Shown here piece by piece: positions 1 to 10,422 of a stretch of DNA of 64,000 nt. Positions within the stretch are counted from its first letter, which is position 1. Every line of letters begins with the position of its first letter. A program made the translations under genes and the position numbers. The stretch covers positions 37,871-101,870 of the forward strand of contig NZ_JAHCST010000026.1 in the NCBI RefSeq assembly GCF_018476525.1, given 5' to 3'. This stretch comes from Acrocarpospora catenulata. GTDB taxonomy: Bacteria; Actinomycetota; Actinomycetes; Streptosporangiales; Streptosporangiaceae. Below the pieces are notes generated by a model that searched no databases, was not told the DNA's origin, and worked only from the letters and a program-made list of their open reading frames with translations.

Positions 1-855
1 CTGGCCAAGGAGCTGCACAACGCCCGCACGGTGCCGGGGCGGCACGCCCGGGTGGTCGGCATGGACCTGCTGGACAAGGTGGTGCACGTCGACCAGTCGC
101 CGATCGGGCGCACCCCGCGCTCCAACCCGGCCACCTACACCGGCGTCTTCGACCACATCAGGAAGCTGTTCGCGCAGACCACCGAGGCGAAGATCCGGGG
201 CTACCAGCCGGGGCGGTTCAGCTTCAACGTCAAGGGCGGCCGGTGCGAGGCCTGCTCGGGCGACGGCACCATCAAGATCGAGATGAACTTCCTGCCGGAC
301 GTGTACGTGCCGTGCGAGGTCTGCCACGGGGCCAGGTACAACCGGGAGACCCTGGAGGTGCACTACAAGGGCAAGACCATCGCCGAGGTGCTGGACATGC
401 CCATCGAGGAGGCCAGCCACTTCTTCGAGGCCATCCCGGCCATCCGCCGCCACCTGGTGACCCTCAACGACGTCGGCCTCGGCTACGTGCGGCTCGGCCA
501 GCCGGCCACCACGCTCTCCGGCGGCGAGGCCCAGCGGGTCAAGCTCGCCTCCGAGCTGCAGCGCCGCTCCACCGGGCGGACCATCTACGTGCTGGACGAG
601 CCCACCACCGGGCTGCATTTCGAGGACATCCGGCGGCTGCTGGGGGTGCTCAACCGGCTGGTGGACAACGGCAACACGGTCATCGTGATCGAGCACAACC
701 TGGACGTGATCAAGACCGCGGACTGGGTGATCGACATGGGTCCCGAGGGCGGCTCCCGGGGCGGCAAGGTGGTGGCCACCGGCACACCGGAGGAGGTCGC
801 GCTGGTCGAGGGCAGCCACACCGGGACGTTCCTCCGCAAGATCTTCGGGTTGTGA
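1..855 (+). CDS. uvrA: UvrA excinuclease ABC subunit A, C-terminal part (5' end outside window)
   Basis: Nucleotide-excision-repair damage-recognition ATPase. The frame is open from base 1, so the gene starts upstream and only about 284 C-terminal residues are present. Visible are a Cys4 zinc-finger region (CEAC about residue 83, CEVC about 106), the ABC signature [15 protein letters not shown] and the Walker B/D-loop [15 protein letters not shown], followed by the H-loop IEHN. All are typical of the second UvrA ATPase domain. uvrC follows 800 bp downstream with a Rieske gene between them. No convincing terminator was seen directly after the stop. Confidence 0.97.
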   Translation: MAKELHNARTVPGRHARVVGMDLLDKVVHVDQSPIGRTPRSNPATYTGVFDHIRKLFAQTTEAKIRGYQPGRFSFNVKGGRCEACSGDGTIKIEMNFLPDVYVPCEVCHGARYNRETLEVHYKGKTIAEVLDMPIEEASHFFEAIPAIRRHLVTLNDVGLGYVRLGQPATTLSGGEAQRVKLASELQRRSTGRTIYVLDEPTTGLHFEDIRRLLGVLNRLVDNGNTVIVIEHNLDVIKTADWVIDMGPEGGSRGGKVVATGTPEEVALVEGSHTGTFLRKIFGL

Positions 856-977
856 TCCGGAGGTCCGGCGAATCGGTAATTGTCCATACTCGCCCGGTGA
901 TTGTTGGGGCATGCTGAACCCTTGTCGGCCTCGCAGCCGTACTTACAGGCATACAGACCCCCAGCGGAGGGCGAACC

Positions 978-1544
978 ATGGATAACTCCTTGCCGACCGT
1001 CGAAACCGCCGACCCAGCCGAGGCGCGGCCCCTGGCGCCGAGCCGGCGGGCCGTCGTGCTTGGTGTGGGCGGGGCGGGCCTGGCCGTCGCGCTGACCGCG
1101 TGCACCGGTTACAACTCGGGCGGGGGGACCGCGGGTGTGGACCCGGCCGACCCGCCCGGCCAGGACCCGCCCGCCGGTGGCACCGAGCCGACCCAGGCGG
1201 CCGAGCCCACCGAGGAGGCGACCGCGGCCGGTGACGGCGGGGGTGACGCGCCCGCGGCCAACGCCTTCGCCAAGACCGCCGACATCCCGGAGGGCAGCGG
1301 CAAGATCTTTGAGTCCGACCAGATCGTGATCACCCAGCCGTCCGCGGGCCAGTTCAAGGCGTTCACGGCGGTCTGCACCCACCAGGGCTGCACGGTGGGC
1401 AGCATCTCCAACGGCACCATCAACTGCCCCTGCCACGGCAGCAAGTTCAAGATCACGGACGGCTCGGTGGCCGGCGGCCCCGCCAAGGGCCCGCTCCGGG
1501 AGATCCCGCTCACCGTCTCCGGCGACAGCATCACCCTCGCCTGA
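978..1544 (+). CDS. Tat-exported Rieske 2Fe-2S lipoprotein
   Basis: A 188-residue protein. The N-terminus has a twin-arginine signal (SRR about residue 20) and a hydrophobic stretch ending in a lipobox, LTAC, suggesting Tat export of a folded Fe-S protein anchored to the membrane as a lipoprotein. A Pro/Thr/Glu/Ala-rich linker (about 45-90) precedes a Rieske domain with both ligand boxes, CTHQGC and CPCHGS. The ATG at 978 has an RBS, GGAGG, about 9 bases upstream. It stands alone between uvrA and uvrC rather than in a cytochrome bc operon, so its redox partner is unknown. Confidence 0.9.
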   Translation: MDNSLPTVETADPAEARPLAPSRRAVVLGVGGAGLAVALTACTGYNSGGGTAGVDPADPPGQDPPAGGTEPTQAAEPTEEATAAGDGGGDAPAANAFAKTADIPEGSGKIFESDQIVITQPSAGQFKAFTAVCTHQGCTVGSISNGTINCPCHGSKFKITDGSVAGGPAKGPLREIPLTVSGDSITLA

Positions 1545-1558
1545 TCCTCTTCCTGCCG

Positions 1559-1586
1559 GCCGGGGGCCCGCTCGCGGGCCTCCGGC
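1559..1586 (+). terminator. GC-rich hairpin after the Rieske gene
   Basis: A 13-bp stem (GCCGGGGGCCCGC against GCGGGCCTCCGGC, one G-T wobble) with a 2-base loop lies 15 bases after the stop. There is no U tract, as is common in actinobacteria. It is likely a terminator separating this gene from uvrC. Confidence 0.6.
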
Positions 1587-1655
1587 TCGGCGTAACGCCC
1601 CCCTCGGTTCCGAGCGCGCCCCAGATTGTCGGAGGCGGCCACTAGGCTTTGTGGC

Positions 1656-3554
1656 GTGGCAGATCCGGCAACTTATCGACCTGCGCCCGGATCGATTCCC
1701 GAGTCGCCCGGTGTCTACCGGTTCCGGGATCCCGGCGGCCGGGTGATCTACGTGGGCAAGGCCAAGAGCCTGCGGCAGCGGCTCAACTCGTACTTCGCGG
1801 ATTTCGCGAGTCTGCACTTCCGGACGCAGTCGATGCTGACCACCGCCGCCCGGGTGGACTGGACGGTGGTCCGCACCGAGGTGGAGGCGCTCCAGCTGGA
1901 GTACTCCTGGATCAAGGAGTTCGACCCGCACTTCAACGTCAAGTACCGGGACGACAAGTCGTATCCGTACCTGGCGGTCACCATGGGGGAGGACTTCCCC
2001 CGGGTCCAGGTGATGCGCGGGGCCAAGAGGAAGGGCACGCGCTACTTCGGGCCGTACTCGCATGCCTGGGCGATCCGGGAGACGGTGGACCTGCTGCTCC
2101 GGGTGTTCCCGATCCGGTCCTGCTCGGCGGGGGTGTTCAAGCGGGCCGGGCAGATCGGCCGGCCCTGCCTGCTCGGCTACATCGAGAAGTGTTCGGCCCC
2201 CTGCGTCGGCCGGGTCACCGAGGAGGAGCACCGCGCCCTGGCCGAGGACTTCTGCGACTTCATGGCCGGCAACACCAGCCGGTTCATCAAGCGCCTGGAG
2301 CTCCAGATGCGGGAGGCCGCCGCCGTCCAGGAGTACGAGCGGGCGGCCCGGCTCAGGGACGACATCCAGGCCCTGCAGAAGGCGCTGGAGAAGCAGGCCG
2401 TGGTGCTCGGCGACGCCACCGACTGCGACGTGATCGCCCTCGCGGAGGACCAGCTGGAGGCCGCCGTGCAGGTCTTCTACGTGCGCGGCGGCCGGATCAG
2501 GGGCCAGCGCGGCTGGGTGGTGGACAAGGTCGAGGAGAACGGCGTCGGCGGCCTGGTGGAGCACTTCCTGATCCAGATGTACAGCGAGGCCGAGATCCCC
2601 CGGGAGATCCTGGTCCCGGCTCTGCCGCCGGACCACGACGCCGTGGTGGAGCTGCTCGGCGAGCAGCGCGGGAGCCGGGTGGATCTGCGGGTGCCGCAGC
2701 GCGGCGACAAGAAGGCGCTGATGGAGACCGTGGAGCGGAACGCCAAGGAGGCGCTCACCCAGCACAAGCTCCGCCGCTCCAGCGACCTGACCAGCCGGAG
2801 CAAGGCGCTCCAGGAGATCGCCGACGCGCTCGCCCTGGACCAGGCCCCACTGCGCATCGAGTGCTACGACGTCTCGCACATCCAGGGCACCAACGTGGTG
2901 GCCTCCATGGTGGTCTTCGAGGACGGGCTGGCCCGCAAGAGCGAGTACCGGCGCTTCCAGATCAAGGCCGCCGAGGGCGACGTGGCCTCCATCCACGAGG
3001 TGATCCTGCGCCGCTTCCGCCGCTACCTGGAGGAGCGCAGCGCCACCGGGGAGCTGGGCGGGGAGCCGGTGGGCGAGCCCATCGACCCGGAGACCGGCCG
3101 CCCGCGCAAGTTCGCCTACCCGCCGAACCTGGTGGTGGTGGACGGCGGCCCCGCGCAGGCCGCGGCCGCCCAGCGGGCGCTGGACGAGCTGGGAGTGGAC
3201 GACGTGGCGGTCTGCGGCCTGGCCAAGCGCCTGGAGGAGGTCTGGCTGCCCGGCGACGACCAGCCGGTCATCCTGCCCCGCGCCAGTGAGGGACTTTACC
3301 TGCTGCAACGGGTCCGTGACGAGGCGCATCGGTTCGCGATCACCTACCATAGGGCGAAGAGGTCCAGAACCCTCAAGGAGAGCGCGTTGGATGAGGTTCC
3401 CGGCCTCGGGCCAGCGCGGCGCCAGGCGCTTCTGCGACACTTCGGTTCCGTGAAACGGTTGAGTGACGCCACCGCCGAGGAGATCTGCGAGGTTCCCGGC
3501 ATCGGCCCGGCCACCGCCGAGGCGATCGTGGCGGCGTTGCGGGGGGAGAGCTGA
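1656..3554 (+). CDS. uvrC: UvrC excinuclease ABC subunit C
   Basis: Dual-incision nuclease of nucleotide excision repair, 632 residues. Domains in order: GIY-YIG nuclease at about 15-95 ([18 protein letters not shown]), a Cys-containing linker, UVR helix ([11 protein letters not shown]) near 225-240, UvrC RNase-H-like nuclease ([11 protein letters not shown] about 402, VVVDGGPAQ about 491), and tandem helix-hairpin-helix ([18 protein letters not shown]) at the C-terminus. I chose GTG 1656, which gives the family-typical MADPATYRP start; a TTG at 1626 would add ten residues. The stop overlaps the rapZ ATG, so the two are co-transcribed. Confidence 0.96.
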   Translation: MADPATYRPAPGSIPESPGVYRFRDPGGRVIYVGKAKSLRQRLNSYFADFASLHFRTQSMLTTAARVDWTVVRTEVEALQLEYSWIKEFDPHFNVKYRDDKSYPYLAVTMGEDFPRVQVMRGAKRKGTRYFGPYSHAWAIRETVDLLLRVFPIRSCSAGVFKRAGQIGRPCLLGYIEKCSAPCVGRVTEEEHRALAEDFCDFMAGNTSRFIKRLELQMREAAAVQEYERAARLRDDIQALQKALEKQAVVLGDATDCDVIALAEDQLEAAVQVFYVRGGRIRGQRGWVVDKVEENGVGGLVEHFLIQMYSEAEIPREILVPALPPDHDAVVELLGEQRGSRVDLRVPQRGDKKALMETVERNAKEALTQHKLRRSSDLTSRSKALQEIADALALDQAPLRIECYDVSHIQGTNVVASMVVFEDGLARKSEYRRFQIKAAEGDVASIHEVILRRFRRYLEERSATGELGGEPVGEPIDPETGRPRKFAYPPNLVVVDGGPAQAAAAQRALDELGVDDVAVCGLAKRLEEVWLPGDDQPVILPRASEGLYLLQRVRDEAHRFAITYHRAKRSRTLKESALDEVPGLGPARRQALLRHFGSVKRLSDATAEEICEVPGIGPATAEAIVAALRGES

Positions 3555-4441
3555 TGAGCCAGCCCGGTGTCGAGTCCACGAGTGAGCCCGGATTCGTCGT
3601 GGTCACCGGCATGTCCGGGGCCGGTCGGAGCACGGCCGCCAAGGCGCTGGAGGACCTCGGCTGGTTCGTGATCGACAACCTGCCGCCCGGCCTGCTGTTC
3701 TCGCTGGCCGAGGAGGCCGGCCGGGTCAAGCTGGCCGCCGACAAGGTGGCGGCGGTGGTGGACGTGCGCTCGCTGGCCTTCACCTCCGACCTGAACGCGG
3801 CCATCGGCGAGCTGGACGGGCGGGGCGTCGGGGTCCGGGTGGTCTTCCTGGAGGCCAGCGACGAGGCCCTGGTGCGCCGGTTTGAGAACGTGCGCCGCCC
3901 GCACCCGCTCCAGGCCGACGGCCGCCTGGTGGACGGCATCGACCGCGAGCGCGGCATCCTCCGCGAGGTCCGGGCCAACGCCGACCTGGTGATCGACACC
4001 TCCACGCTCAACGTGCACGAGCTGCGCAACAAGATCATCTCCTTCTTCGGCGGCGAGCACCGCCCGGGCCTCAAGCTCAGCGTGGTCTCCTTCGGCTTCA
4101 AGTACGGTCTGCCCGTCGACGCCGACCTGGTGGTGGACTGCCGATTCCTGCCCAATCCGCACTGGGTCCCGGAACTTCGCCCAATGAGTGGGCTGGATGC
4201 CCCCGTTCGGGAGTACGTTCTGGGACAGCCCGGTGCAAAAGAGTTCCTCGACGGCTACGAGGAAGTCCTTGGCGTCGTGGCCGCGGGGTACAACCGCGAG
4301 GGCAAGAGCTACGCCATGCTGGCCGTGGGCTGCACGGGGGGGCGGCACCGGAGTGTCGCCATGGCGGAGCAACTGGGCGCGAGGCTGCGGGAGCGCGGCA
4401 TGGAGGTACAGGTGAGCCACCGGGATGTGGGTCGGGAGTGA
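3554..4441 (+). CDS. rapZ: RapZ-family RNase adapter / P-loop nucleotide-binding protein
   Basis: 295 residues, about the usual length. The N-terminal Walker A (TGMSGAGRSTAAKALE, about 16-31) and the following DNLPPGLL are family hallmarks. The C-terminal domain has GCTGGRHRSV near 260. In E. coli, RapZ binds glucosamine-6-phosphate and directs RNase E to a small RNA; that circuit has not been established for actinobacteria, where the conserved neighbourhood rapZ-yvcK-whiA is the main clue. It overlaps uvrC by one base and yvcK by four, indicating translational coupling. Confidence 0.94.
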   Translation: MSQPGVESTSEPGFVVVTGMSGAGRSTAAKALEDLGWFVIDNLPPGLLFSLAEEAGRVKLAADKVAAVVDVRSLAFTSDLNAAIGELDGRGVGVRVVFLEASDEALVRRFENVRRPHPLQADGRLVDGIDRERGILREVRANADLVIDTSTLNVHELRNKIISFFGGEHRPGLKLSVVSFGFKYGLPVDADLVVDCRFLPNPHWVPELRPMSGLDAPVREYVLGQPGAKEFLDGYEEVLGVVAAGYNREGKSYAMLAVGCTGGRHRSVAMAEQLGARLRERGMEVQVSHRDVGRE

Positions 4442-5382
4442 GTGAACGTGCCCCAGCCGCCAGAGTGGTCGCGCTGGGGGGCGGCCACGGGCTGCACGCG
4501 TCGTTGTCGGCGCTCCGGAGGGTCACCGCCGATCTGACGGCGGTCGTCACGGTGGCCGACGACGGCGGATCGAGCGGGCGGCTCAGACGGGAACTGGGCG
4601 TGCTCCCCCCGGGGGACCTGCGGATGGCGCTGGCCGCGCTGTGCGGGGACGACGAGTGGGGACAGACCTGGAGCCGGGTGGTGCAGCACCGGTTCCGCAG
4701 CGAGGGGGACCTGCACGGCCACGCGGTGGGCAACCTGCTGATCGTGGCGCTCTGGGAGCTGATGGACGATCCCGTCCAGGCGCTGGCGTGGATCGGGCGG
4801 CTGCTCGGCGCGCACGGCCGGGTGCTGCCGATGGCCGCGGTGCCGCTGGACATCCAGGCCGAGGTGGAGCTGGACGGGGTGATCACCACCGTCCGCGGGC
4901 AGGTGGCCTGCGCGCTCACCCCGGGCCGGGTGCGGTCGATCTCGCTGGTGCCGCCGGATCCGCCGGTCTCCCCGGAGGTGATCCAGACGATCATGGACGC
5001 CGACTGGGTGGTGTTCGGCCCGGGCTCCTGGTTCACCAGCGTGCTGCCGCACCTGAAGGTCCCCGAGCTGGCCCGCGCGCTGTACGCGACCAGCGCCCGC
5101 CGCCTGGTCATCCTCAACCTGGCCCCCCAGCCGGGCGAGACCGACGGCTTCTCCCCGCAGAAACATCTGGAGGTGCTCCGCCAGCACGCCCCCGCGTTAC
5201 TCATCGACGCGGTGCTGGCCGACACCTCGGTCGCCGACGACGTGGCCGACCTGGAGAAGGCCGCGCTCGCCCTGGGCGGGAGGTTGGTTTTGGGGGATGT
5301 GGGGGCTTCTGACGGTTCCCCGAGGCACGATGGACCCCGTCTTGCCACGGTCCTGGACGAGATTTTCCGTGAGAAGCGGTGA
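4438..5382 (+). CDS. yvcK: YvcK/CofD-like gluconeogenesis factor
   Basis: 314 residues starting at a GTG that overlaps the rapZ stop. It has the CofD/YvcK fold signatures: GGGHGLHASLSALRR at about 14-28, VTVADDGGSSGRLRR near 40-54, and GPGSWFTSVLPHL near 199. In Bacillus and mycobacteria this family binds UDP-sugars and balances carbon flow between central metabolism and cell-wall precursors. Here it sits between rapZ and whiA and just upstream of the glycolytic gap-pgk-tpiA genes. A catalytic role (as in CofD) is not implied. Confidence 0.93.
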   Translation: MSERAPAARVVALGGGHGLHASLSALRRVTADLTAVVTVADDGGSSGRLRRELGVLPPGDLRMALAALCGDDEWGQTWSRVVQHRFRSEGDLHGHAVGNLLIVALWELMDDPVQALAWIGRLLGAHGRVLPMAAVPLDIQAEVELDGVITTVRGQVACALTPGRVRSISLVPPDPPVSPEVIQTIMDADWVVFGPGSWFTSVLPHLKVPELARALYATSARRLVILNLAPQPGETDGFSPQKHLEVLRQHAPALLIDAVLADTSVADDVADLEKAALALGGRLVLGDVGASDGSPRHDGPRLATVLDEIFREKR

Positions 5383-5481
5383 TCCCCCCAGGCCGGGGTG
5401 CGAGAGACTGACGCCGGAGCCCGCCGCGCCGTAGGTGCGGCGAATAGGCTTCATTGTCTGTTTGGGGGAGGACTTTGCGCG

Positions 5482-6462
5482 ATGGCTATGACAGGTGTGG
5501 TTAAGGATGAGCTCAGCCGATTGCCGGTGCTGAAGCCCTGCTGCCGTAAGGCCGAGGTCTCCACGCTGCTCCGCTTCGCCAGCGGGCTGCACCTGGTCGG
5601 CGGCCGGATCGTGATCGAGGCCGAGCTGGACACCAACGTCACCGCGCGCCGCCTGATCAAGGACATCGGCGAGGTCTTCGGCCACAAGGCCGAGGTGCTC
5701 GTGCTGGCCCCCGCCGGGCTGCGCAAGGGCTCCCGGTACGTGGTCCGCGTCTACAAGGACGGCGAGGCGCTGGCCCGCCAGACCGGCCTGATCGACAACC
5801 ACGGCCGCCCGGTCCGCGGGCTGCCCCGCCAGGTGGTCTCCGGGGCCACCTGCGACGCCGAGGCGGCCTGGCGCGGGGCGTTCCTGGCGCACGGCTCGCT
5901 CACCGAGCCCGGCAGGTCGATGTCCCTGGAAGTGACCTGCCCGGGCCCGGAGGCGGCGCTGGCGCTGGTCGGCTCGGCCCGCCGCCTGAAGATCCACGCC
6001 AAGGCCCGCGAGGTGCGCGGGGTGGACCGGGTGGTGGTCAGGGACGGCGACGCGATCAGCGCGCTGCTCACCCGGCTCGGCGCGCACGACAGCGTGCTGG
6101 CCTGGGAGGAGCGGCGGATGCGCCGGGAGGTGCGGGCCACCGCCAACCGGCTGGCCAACTTCGACGACGCCAACCTGCGCCGCTCGGCCCGGGCGGCGGT
6201 GGCGGCCGGGGCCCGGGTGCAGCGGGCGCTGGAGATCCTCGGCGACGACGCGCCGGAGCACCTGGTGGTGGCCGGGCGGCTGCGGGTGGAGCACAAGCAG
6301 GCGTCCCTGGAGGAGCTCGGCCAGATCGCCGACCCGCCGCTGACCAAGGACGCCATCGCCGGGCGCATCCGGCGGCTGCTGGCCATGGCCGACAAACGCG
6401 CCCAGGATCTGGGCCTGCCCAACACTGAGGCGAATCTCACCGCCGACATGCTCTCCGGGTGA
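5482..6462 (+). CDS. whiA: WhiA sporulation/cell-division transcription factor
   Basis: 326 residues. It has an N-terminal degenerate LAGLIDADG-homing-endonuclease-like domain and a C-terminal DNA-binding domain ([28 protein letters not shown]). In Streptomyces, WhiA with WhiB activates septation and chromosome-segregation genes during sporulation. Start ATG 5482 ([13 protein letters not shown]) is preceded by a strong GGGGGAGGA about 11 bases upstream. It lies 99 bp after yvcK in the conserved uvrC-rapZ-yvcK-whiA order. Its presence supports a mycelial actinomycete but is not diagnostic. Confidence 0.96.
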   Translation: MAMTGVVKDELSRLPVLKPCCRKAEVSTLLRFASGLHLVGGRIVIEAELDTNVTARRLIKDIGEVFGHKAEVLVLAPAGLRKGSRYVVRVYKDGEALARQTGLIDNHGRPVRGLPRQVVSGATCDAEAAWRGAFLAHGSLTEPGRSMSLEVTCPGPEAALALVGSARRLKIHAKAREVRGVDRVVVRDGDAISALLTRLGAHDSVLAWEERRMRREVRATANRLANFDDANLRRSARAAVAAGARVQRALEILGDDAPEHLVVAGRLRVEHKQASLEELGQIADPPLTKDAIAGRIRRLLAMADKRAQDLGLPNTEANLTADMLSG

Positions 6463-6562
6463 TCGAACAGGGCGTGTGCTGGTCCTGCCACAACGGACGC
6501 TTTACACCGAAACCTTCGATTTGGCGTCGATTTTGTGTCGTCTCGACCTGTGGGACCCTCGC

Positions 6563-6593
6563 TTGGTCTAAACCAATTTGAGTCCGATAGGGT
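6563..6593 (+). promoter_or_regulatory. gap promoter with DasR-like palindrome
   Basis: The perfect inverted repeat TTGGTCTAAACCAA (6563-6576) lies 67 bp before the gap start. Its core TGGTCTAAACCA differs by one base from the TGGTCTAGACCA core of DasR (dre) sites. TTGGTC (6563-6568) and TAGGGT (6588-6593), 19 bp apart, could be the -35 and -10 of the gap promoter, so a bound repressor would block RNA polymerase. The motif is seen directly; regulator identity is inference. Confidence 0.5.
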
Positions 6594-6618
6594 CAGCACC
6601 GAGGTTTCAGTCACGTAA

Positions 6619-7646
<1,028 letters not shown>

Positions 7647-7647
<1 letters not shown>

Positions 7648-8846
7648 TGCGTGGTCTCGACGAACTCGACGTGAAGGGTCGGCGGGTGCTGGTGCGCGCC
7701 GACCTGAACGTCCCCCTGGACGGGGAGACGATCACCGATGACGGCCGGATCAGGGCCTCCGTCCCGACCATCAGGAACCTGACGGGGCGCGGCGCGAAGG
7801 TGATCGTCTGCGCCCACCTGGGCCGTCCGAAGGGCTCGCCGAATCCGAAGTACTCGCTGGCCCCCGTGGCCCGGCGGCTTTCGGAGCTGCTCGGCGAGGA
7901 GGTGGCCTTCGCCACCGACGTGATCGGCGAGTCCGCCCAGGCCGCCGTGTCGGCCGTGGGCGACGGCCAGGTGGCGCTGCTGGAGAACCTCCGCTTCGAG
8001 CCCGGCGAGGAGTCCAAGGACGACGCCGAGCGGGCCCTGTTCGCCGGCAAGCTGGCCGCCCTGGCCGACCTGTACGTGGGGGACGGCTTCGGCGCCGTGC
8101 ACCGCAGGCACGCCTCGGTCTACGACGTGCCGCGGCTGCTGCCGCACGCGGTGGGCGGGCTGATCGCGGCCGAGGTCGAGGTGCTGAAGAAGCTCACCGA
8201 GGACCCGGCCAGGCCGTACGTGGTGGTGCTCGGCGGGGCGAAGGTCTCCGACAAGCTCGGGGTCATCGCCAACCTGCTCACCAAGGTGGACCGGCTGCTC
8301 ATCGGCGGCGGCATGGCCTACACCTTCCTGGCGGCCCAGGGCTACGAGGTGGGCAACAGCCTGCTCCAGGAGGACCAGCTGGACAAGGTCCGCGGCTTCC
8401 TGGCCGAGGCCGGGGAGCGCGGCGTGGACCTGGTGCTGCCGGTGGACGTGCTGGCCGCCACCACCTTCGCCCCCGACGCCGACTTCGAGGTGGTGGACGC
8501 CACCGCCATCCCGGCCGACCGGGAGGGCCTGGACATCGGCCCGCGCACCCGTGAGCTGTTCGCGGCCAAGCTGGCCGACGCGGCCACGGTCTTCTGGAAC
8601 GGCCCGATGGGCGTGTTCGAGTTCGACGCCTTCTCGGGGGGCACCCGCGCGGTGGCCGAGGCCCTGATCGCGTCGGACGCGTTCACCGTGGTCGGCGGCG
8701 GCGACTCGGCCGCGGCCGTCCGGCAGCTGGGGCTCCCTGAGGACGGGTTCTCGCACATTTCCACCGGTGGCGGCGCCTCCCTCGAGTACCTCGAGGGCAA
8801 GACGCTCCCCGGTCTGGCCGCCCTGGAGGACGAGGATGGGGCGTAA
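7647..8846 (+). CDS. pgk: phosphoglycerate kinase
   Basis: 399 residues, the family length. It converts 1,3-bisphosphoglycerate plus ADP to 3-phosphoglycerate plus ATP. N-terminal substrate-binding segments ([19 protein letters not shown]), the hinge and the nucleotide-binding GGAKVSDK and [13 protein letters not shown] are all present. ATG 7647 overlaps the gap stop by one base and gives [15 protein letters not shown]. The stop lies inside tpiA (11-bp overlap), so the three genes form one operon. Confidence 0.98.
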
Positions 8847-9615
8847 GCCGCTCATCGCCGGCAACTGGAAGATGAACAAGAACCACCTTGAGGCCATCAA
8901 GCTGGTTCAGGAGCTGGCGTTCTCGCTGACCGACAAGGACTTCGACAAGGTCGAGGTCGCGGTGCTGCCGCCGTTCACCGACCTGCGCAGCGTGCAGACC
9001 CTGGTGGACGGCGACAAGCTGCGCATCGTCTACGGCGCGCAGGACGTGTCCCAGTACGACGCCGGCGCCTACACCGGGGAGATCTCCGGCGCCCAGCTGG
9101 CCAAGCTGGGCTGCACCTTCACGGCCATCGGACACTCCGAGCGCCGGCAGTACCACGCCGAGGACGACGCCCTGGTCAACGCCAAGGTGAAGGCCGCCTA
9201 CCGGCACGGCGTCACGCCCATCCTCTGCGTGGGCGAGGGCCTGCCCATCCGGCAGGCGGGGCAGCAGGTGGAGTACACTCTCGGCCAGCTGGACGGTGCC
9301 CTGGAAGGGGTGCCCGCCGAGCAGGCCGGGTCGATCGTCGTCGCGTACGAGCCGGTCTGGGCGATCGGCACCGGAGAGGTGGCGACGCCGGAGGACGCGC
9401 AGGAGGTCTGCGGGGCCATCCGGACGCGCCTCGCCGAGAAGTACGGTGACGCGGTGGCCGAGGCCGTCCGTATCCTGTACGGAGGATCGGTCAAGTCCGA
9501 CAACATCGCGGGGATCATGGCCAAGCCCGACGTCGACGGCGCGCTCGTCGGCGGGGCCAGCCTGGACCCGGGCGAGTTCGTGAAGATTTGCCGTTTCGGT
9601 GAGATGTCGGGCTAG
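8836..9615 (+). CDS. tpiA: triosephosphate isomerase
   Basis: 259-residue TIM barrel interconverting dihydroxyacetone phosphate and glyceraldehyde-3-phosphate. Catalytic Lys/Asn in GNWKMN, catalytic His in GHSERR (about residue 100), Glu in [11 protein letters not shown] (about 172) and phosphate loop YGGSVKSDN are intact. The ATG at 8836 lies within the end of pgk, with GAGG just before it. It is the last gene of the glycolytic trio; secG has its own promoter signal downstream. Confidence 0.98.
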   Translation: MGRKPLIAGNWKMNKNHLEAIKLVQELAFSLTDKDFDKVEVAVLPPFTDLRSVQTLVDGDKLRIVYGAQDVSQYDAGAYTGEISGAQLAKLGCTFTAIGHSERRQYHAEDDALVNAKVKAAYRHGVTPILCVGEGLPIRQAGQQVEYTLGQLDGALEGVPAEQAGSIVVAYEPVWAIGTGEVATPEDAQEVCGAIRTRLAEKYGDAVAEAVRILYGGSVKSDNIAGIMAKPDVDGALVGGASLDPGEFVKICRFGEMSG

Positions 9616-9638
9616 CTCGCCCGTTTTGGGGGTGCGAC

Positions 9639-9666
9639 TTGACAACAGGTCGTACCCTCGTAGGGC
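9639..9666 (+). promoter_or_regulatory. putative secG promoter
   Basis: A perfect -35 hexamer TTGACA (9639-9644) is followed after 16 bp by TAGGGC (9661-9666), a good actinobacterial housekeeping -10. It lies in the 107-bp gap between tpiA and secG, 57 bp before the secG start. Confidence 0.6.
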
Positions 9667-9722
9667 AAGATTGAATCGTCGAATCGTCATTGCCGCACAG
9701 GCGCTACCGGGATAGGTCTACC

Positions 9723-9953
9723 GTGACTATCGGAATTTCCATCGCGCTCATTCTGTCGAGCCTGCTCATGGTTCTGCTCGTCCTGCTCCACAAGGGCAAG
9801 GGCGGCGGCCTGACGGACATGTTCGGCGGTGGCTTCGCGTCCTCGTTCGGTGGCTCGTCCGTCGTGGAACGCAACCTCGACCGCCTCACGATCATCACGG
9901 GTGTCGTGTGGTTCGTGTGCATCATCGCGCTCGGGTTGCTGCTGAAGCCGTAG
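9723..9953 (+). CDS. secG: SecG preprotein translocase subunit
   Basis: 76-residue inner-membrane protein of the SecYEG channel. Two hydrophobic helices (about 3-23 and 53-74) flank the conserved loop HKGKGGGLTDMFGG. I chose GTG 9723 because it puts the first helix at the N-terminus as in homologues; a TTG at 9690 would add eleven charged residues. Position between tpiA and rbpA is a conserved actinobacterial arrangement. Confidence 0.94.
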   Translation: MTIGISIALILSSLLMVLLVLLHKGKGGGLTDMFGGGFASSFGGSSVVERNLDRLTIITGVVWFVCIIALGLLLKP

Positions 9954-10023
9954 CGGGTCACTGGAGTGGCATAGGTTCATTTTCCCCCGTGTTCCGCGGG
10001 GCGATCGAGCGAGGAGTTCATCC

Positions 10024-10371
10024 GTGGGTAGTGGCAACGCGATCCGTGGCAGCCGAGTCGGCGCCGGCCCGATGGGCGAGGCCGAGCGAGGCGAGGCGGC
10101 CCCCCGAGTGCGGGTCTCGTTCTGGTGCGCGAACATGCACGAGACGCGCCCCAGCTTCGCCAGCGACGCGGCCGTGCCCGAGTTCTGGGACTGCCCGCGG
10201 TGCGGCCTGCCGGCCGGTCAGGACGAGGCCAACCCGCCCGCTCCGCCGCGCAACGAGCCGTACAAGACCCACCTCGCGTACGTGAAGGAGCGCCGGAGCG
10301 ACAACGACGGCGCCCAGATCCTCGCCGAGGCGCTGGAGCGGCTGCGCTCCTCCTCGCGCCCGATCTACTGA
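10024..10371 (+). CDS. rbpA: RbpA, RNA-polymerase-binding transcription activator
   Basis: 115 residues. RbpA is an actinobacterial protein that binds principal sigma factors and stabilises the open promoter complex. Seen here are the N-terminal GSGNAIRGSRVG, a zinc-binding core with Cys/His in WCANMH and WDCPRCG, and the C-terminal sigma-interacting helix (DGAQILAEALERLRSS). GTG 10024 is preceded by GAGGAG. A perfect 15-bp hairpin follows 17 bases after the stop. Confidence 0.97.
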   Translation: MGSGNAIRGSRVGAGPMGEAERGEAAPRVRVSFWCANMHETRPSFASDAAVPEFWDCPRCGLPAGQDEANPPAPPRNEPYKTHLAYVKERRSDNDGAQILAEALERLRSSSRPIY

Positions 10372-10388
10372 TCCCGTAACAGGGCCCA

Positions 10389-10422
10389 AAGGCCCCCGTC
10401 CCACAGCTGGGACGGGGGCCTT
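10389..10422. terminator. bidirectional terminator between rbpA and the amidohydrolase gene
   Basis: A perfect 15-bp inverted repeat (AAGGCCCCCGTCCCA and its complement) with a 4-base loop lies between convergent genes. Flanking A and T residues give a short U run in either direction. It touches the stop codon of the minus-strand gene. Confidence 0.85.

Noticed and set aside
585..3440. 951-residue minus-strand open frame across uvrA-uvrC
   Set aside because: Composition is a GC-rich antisense shadow (His/Gly/Val/Leu-rich, no recognisable domain) fully covered by uvrA, the Rieske gene and uvrC on the plus strand.
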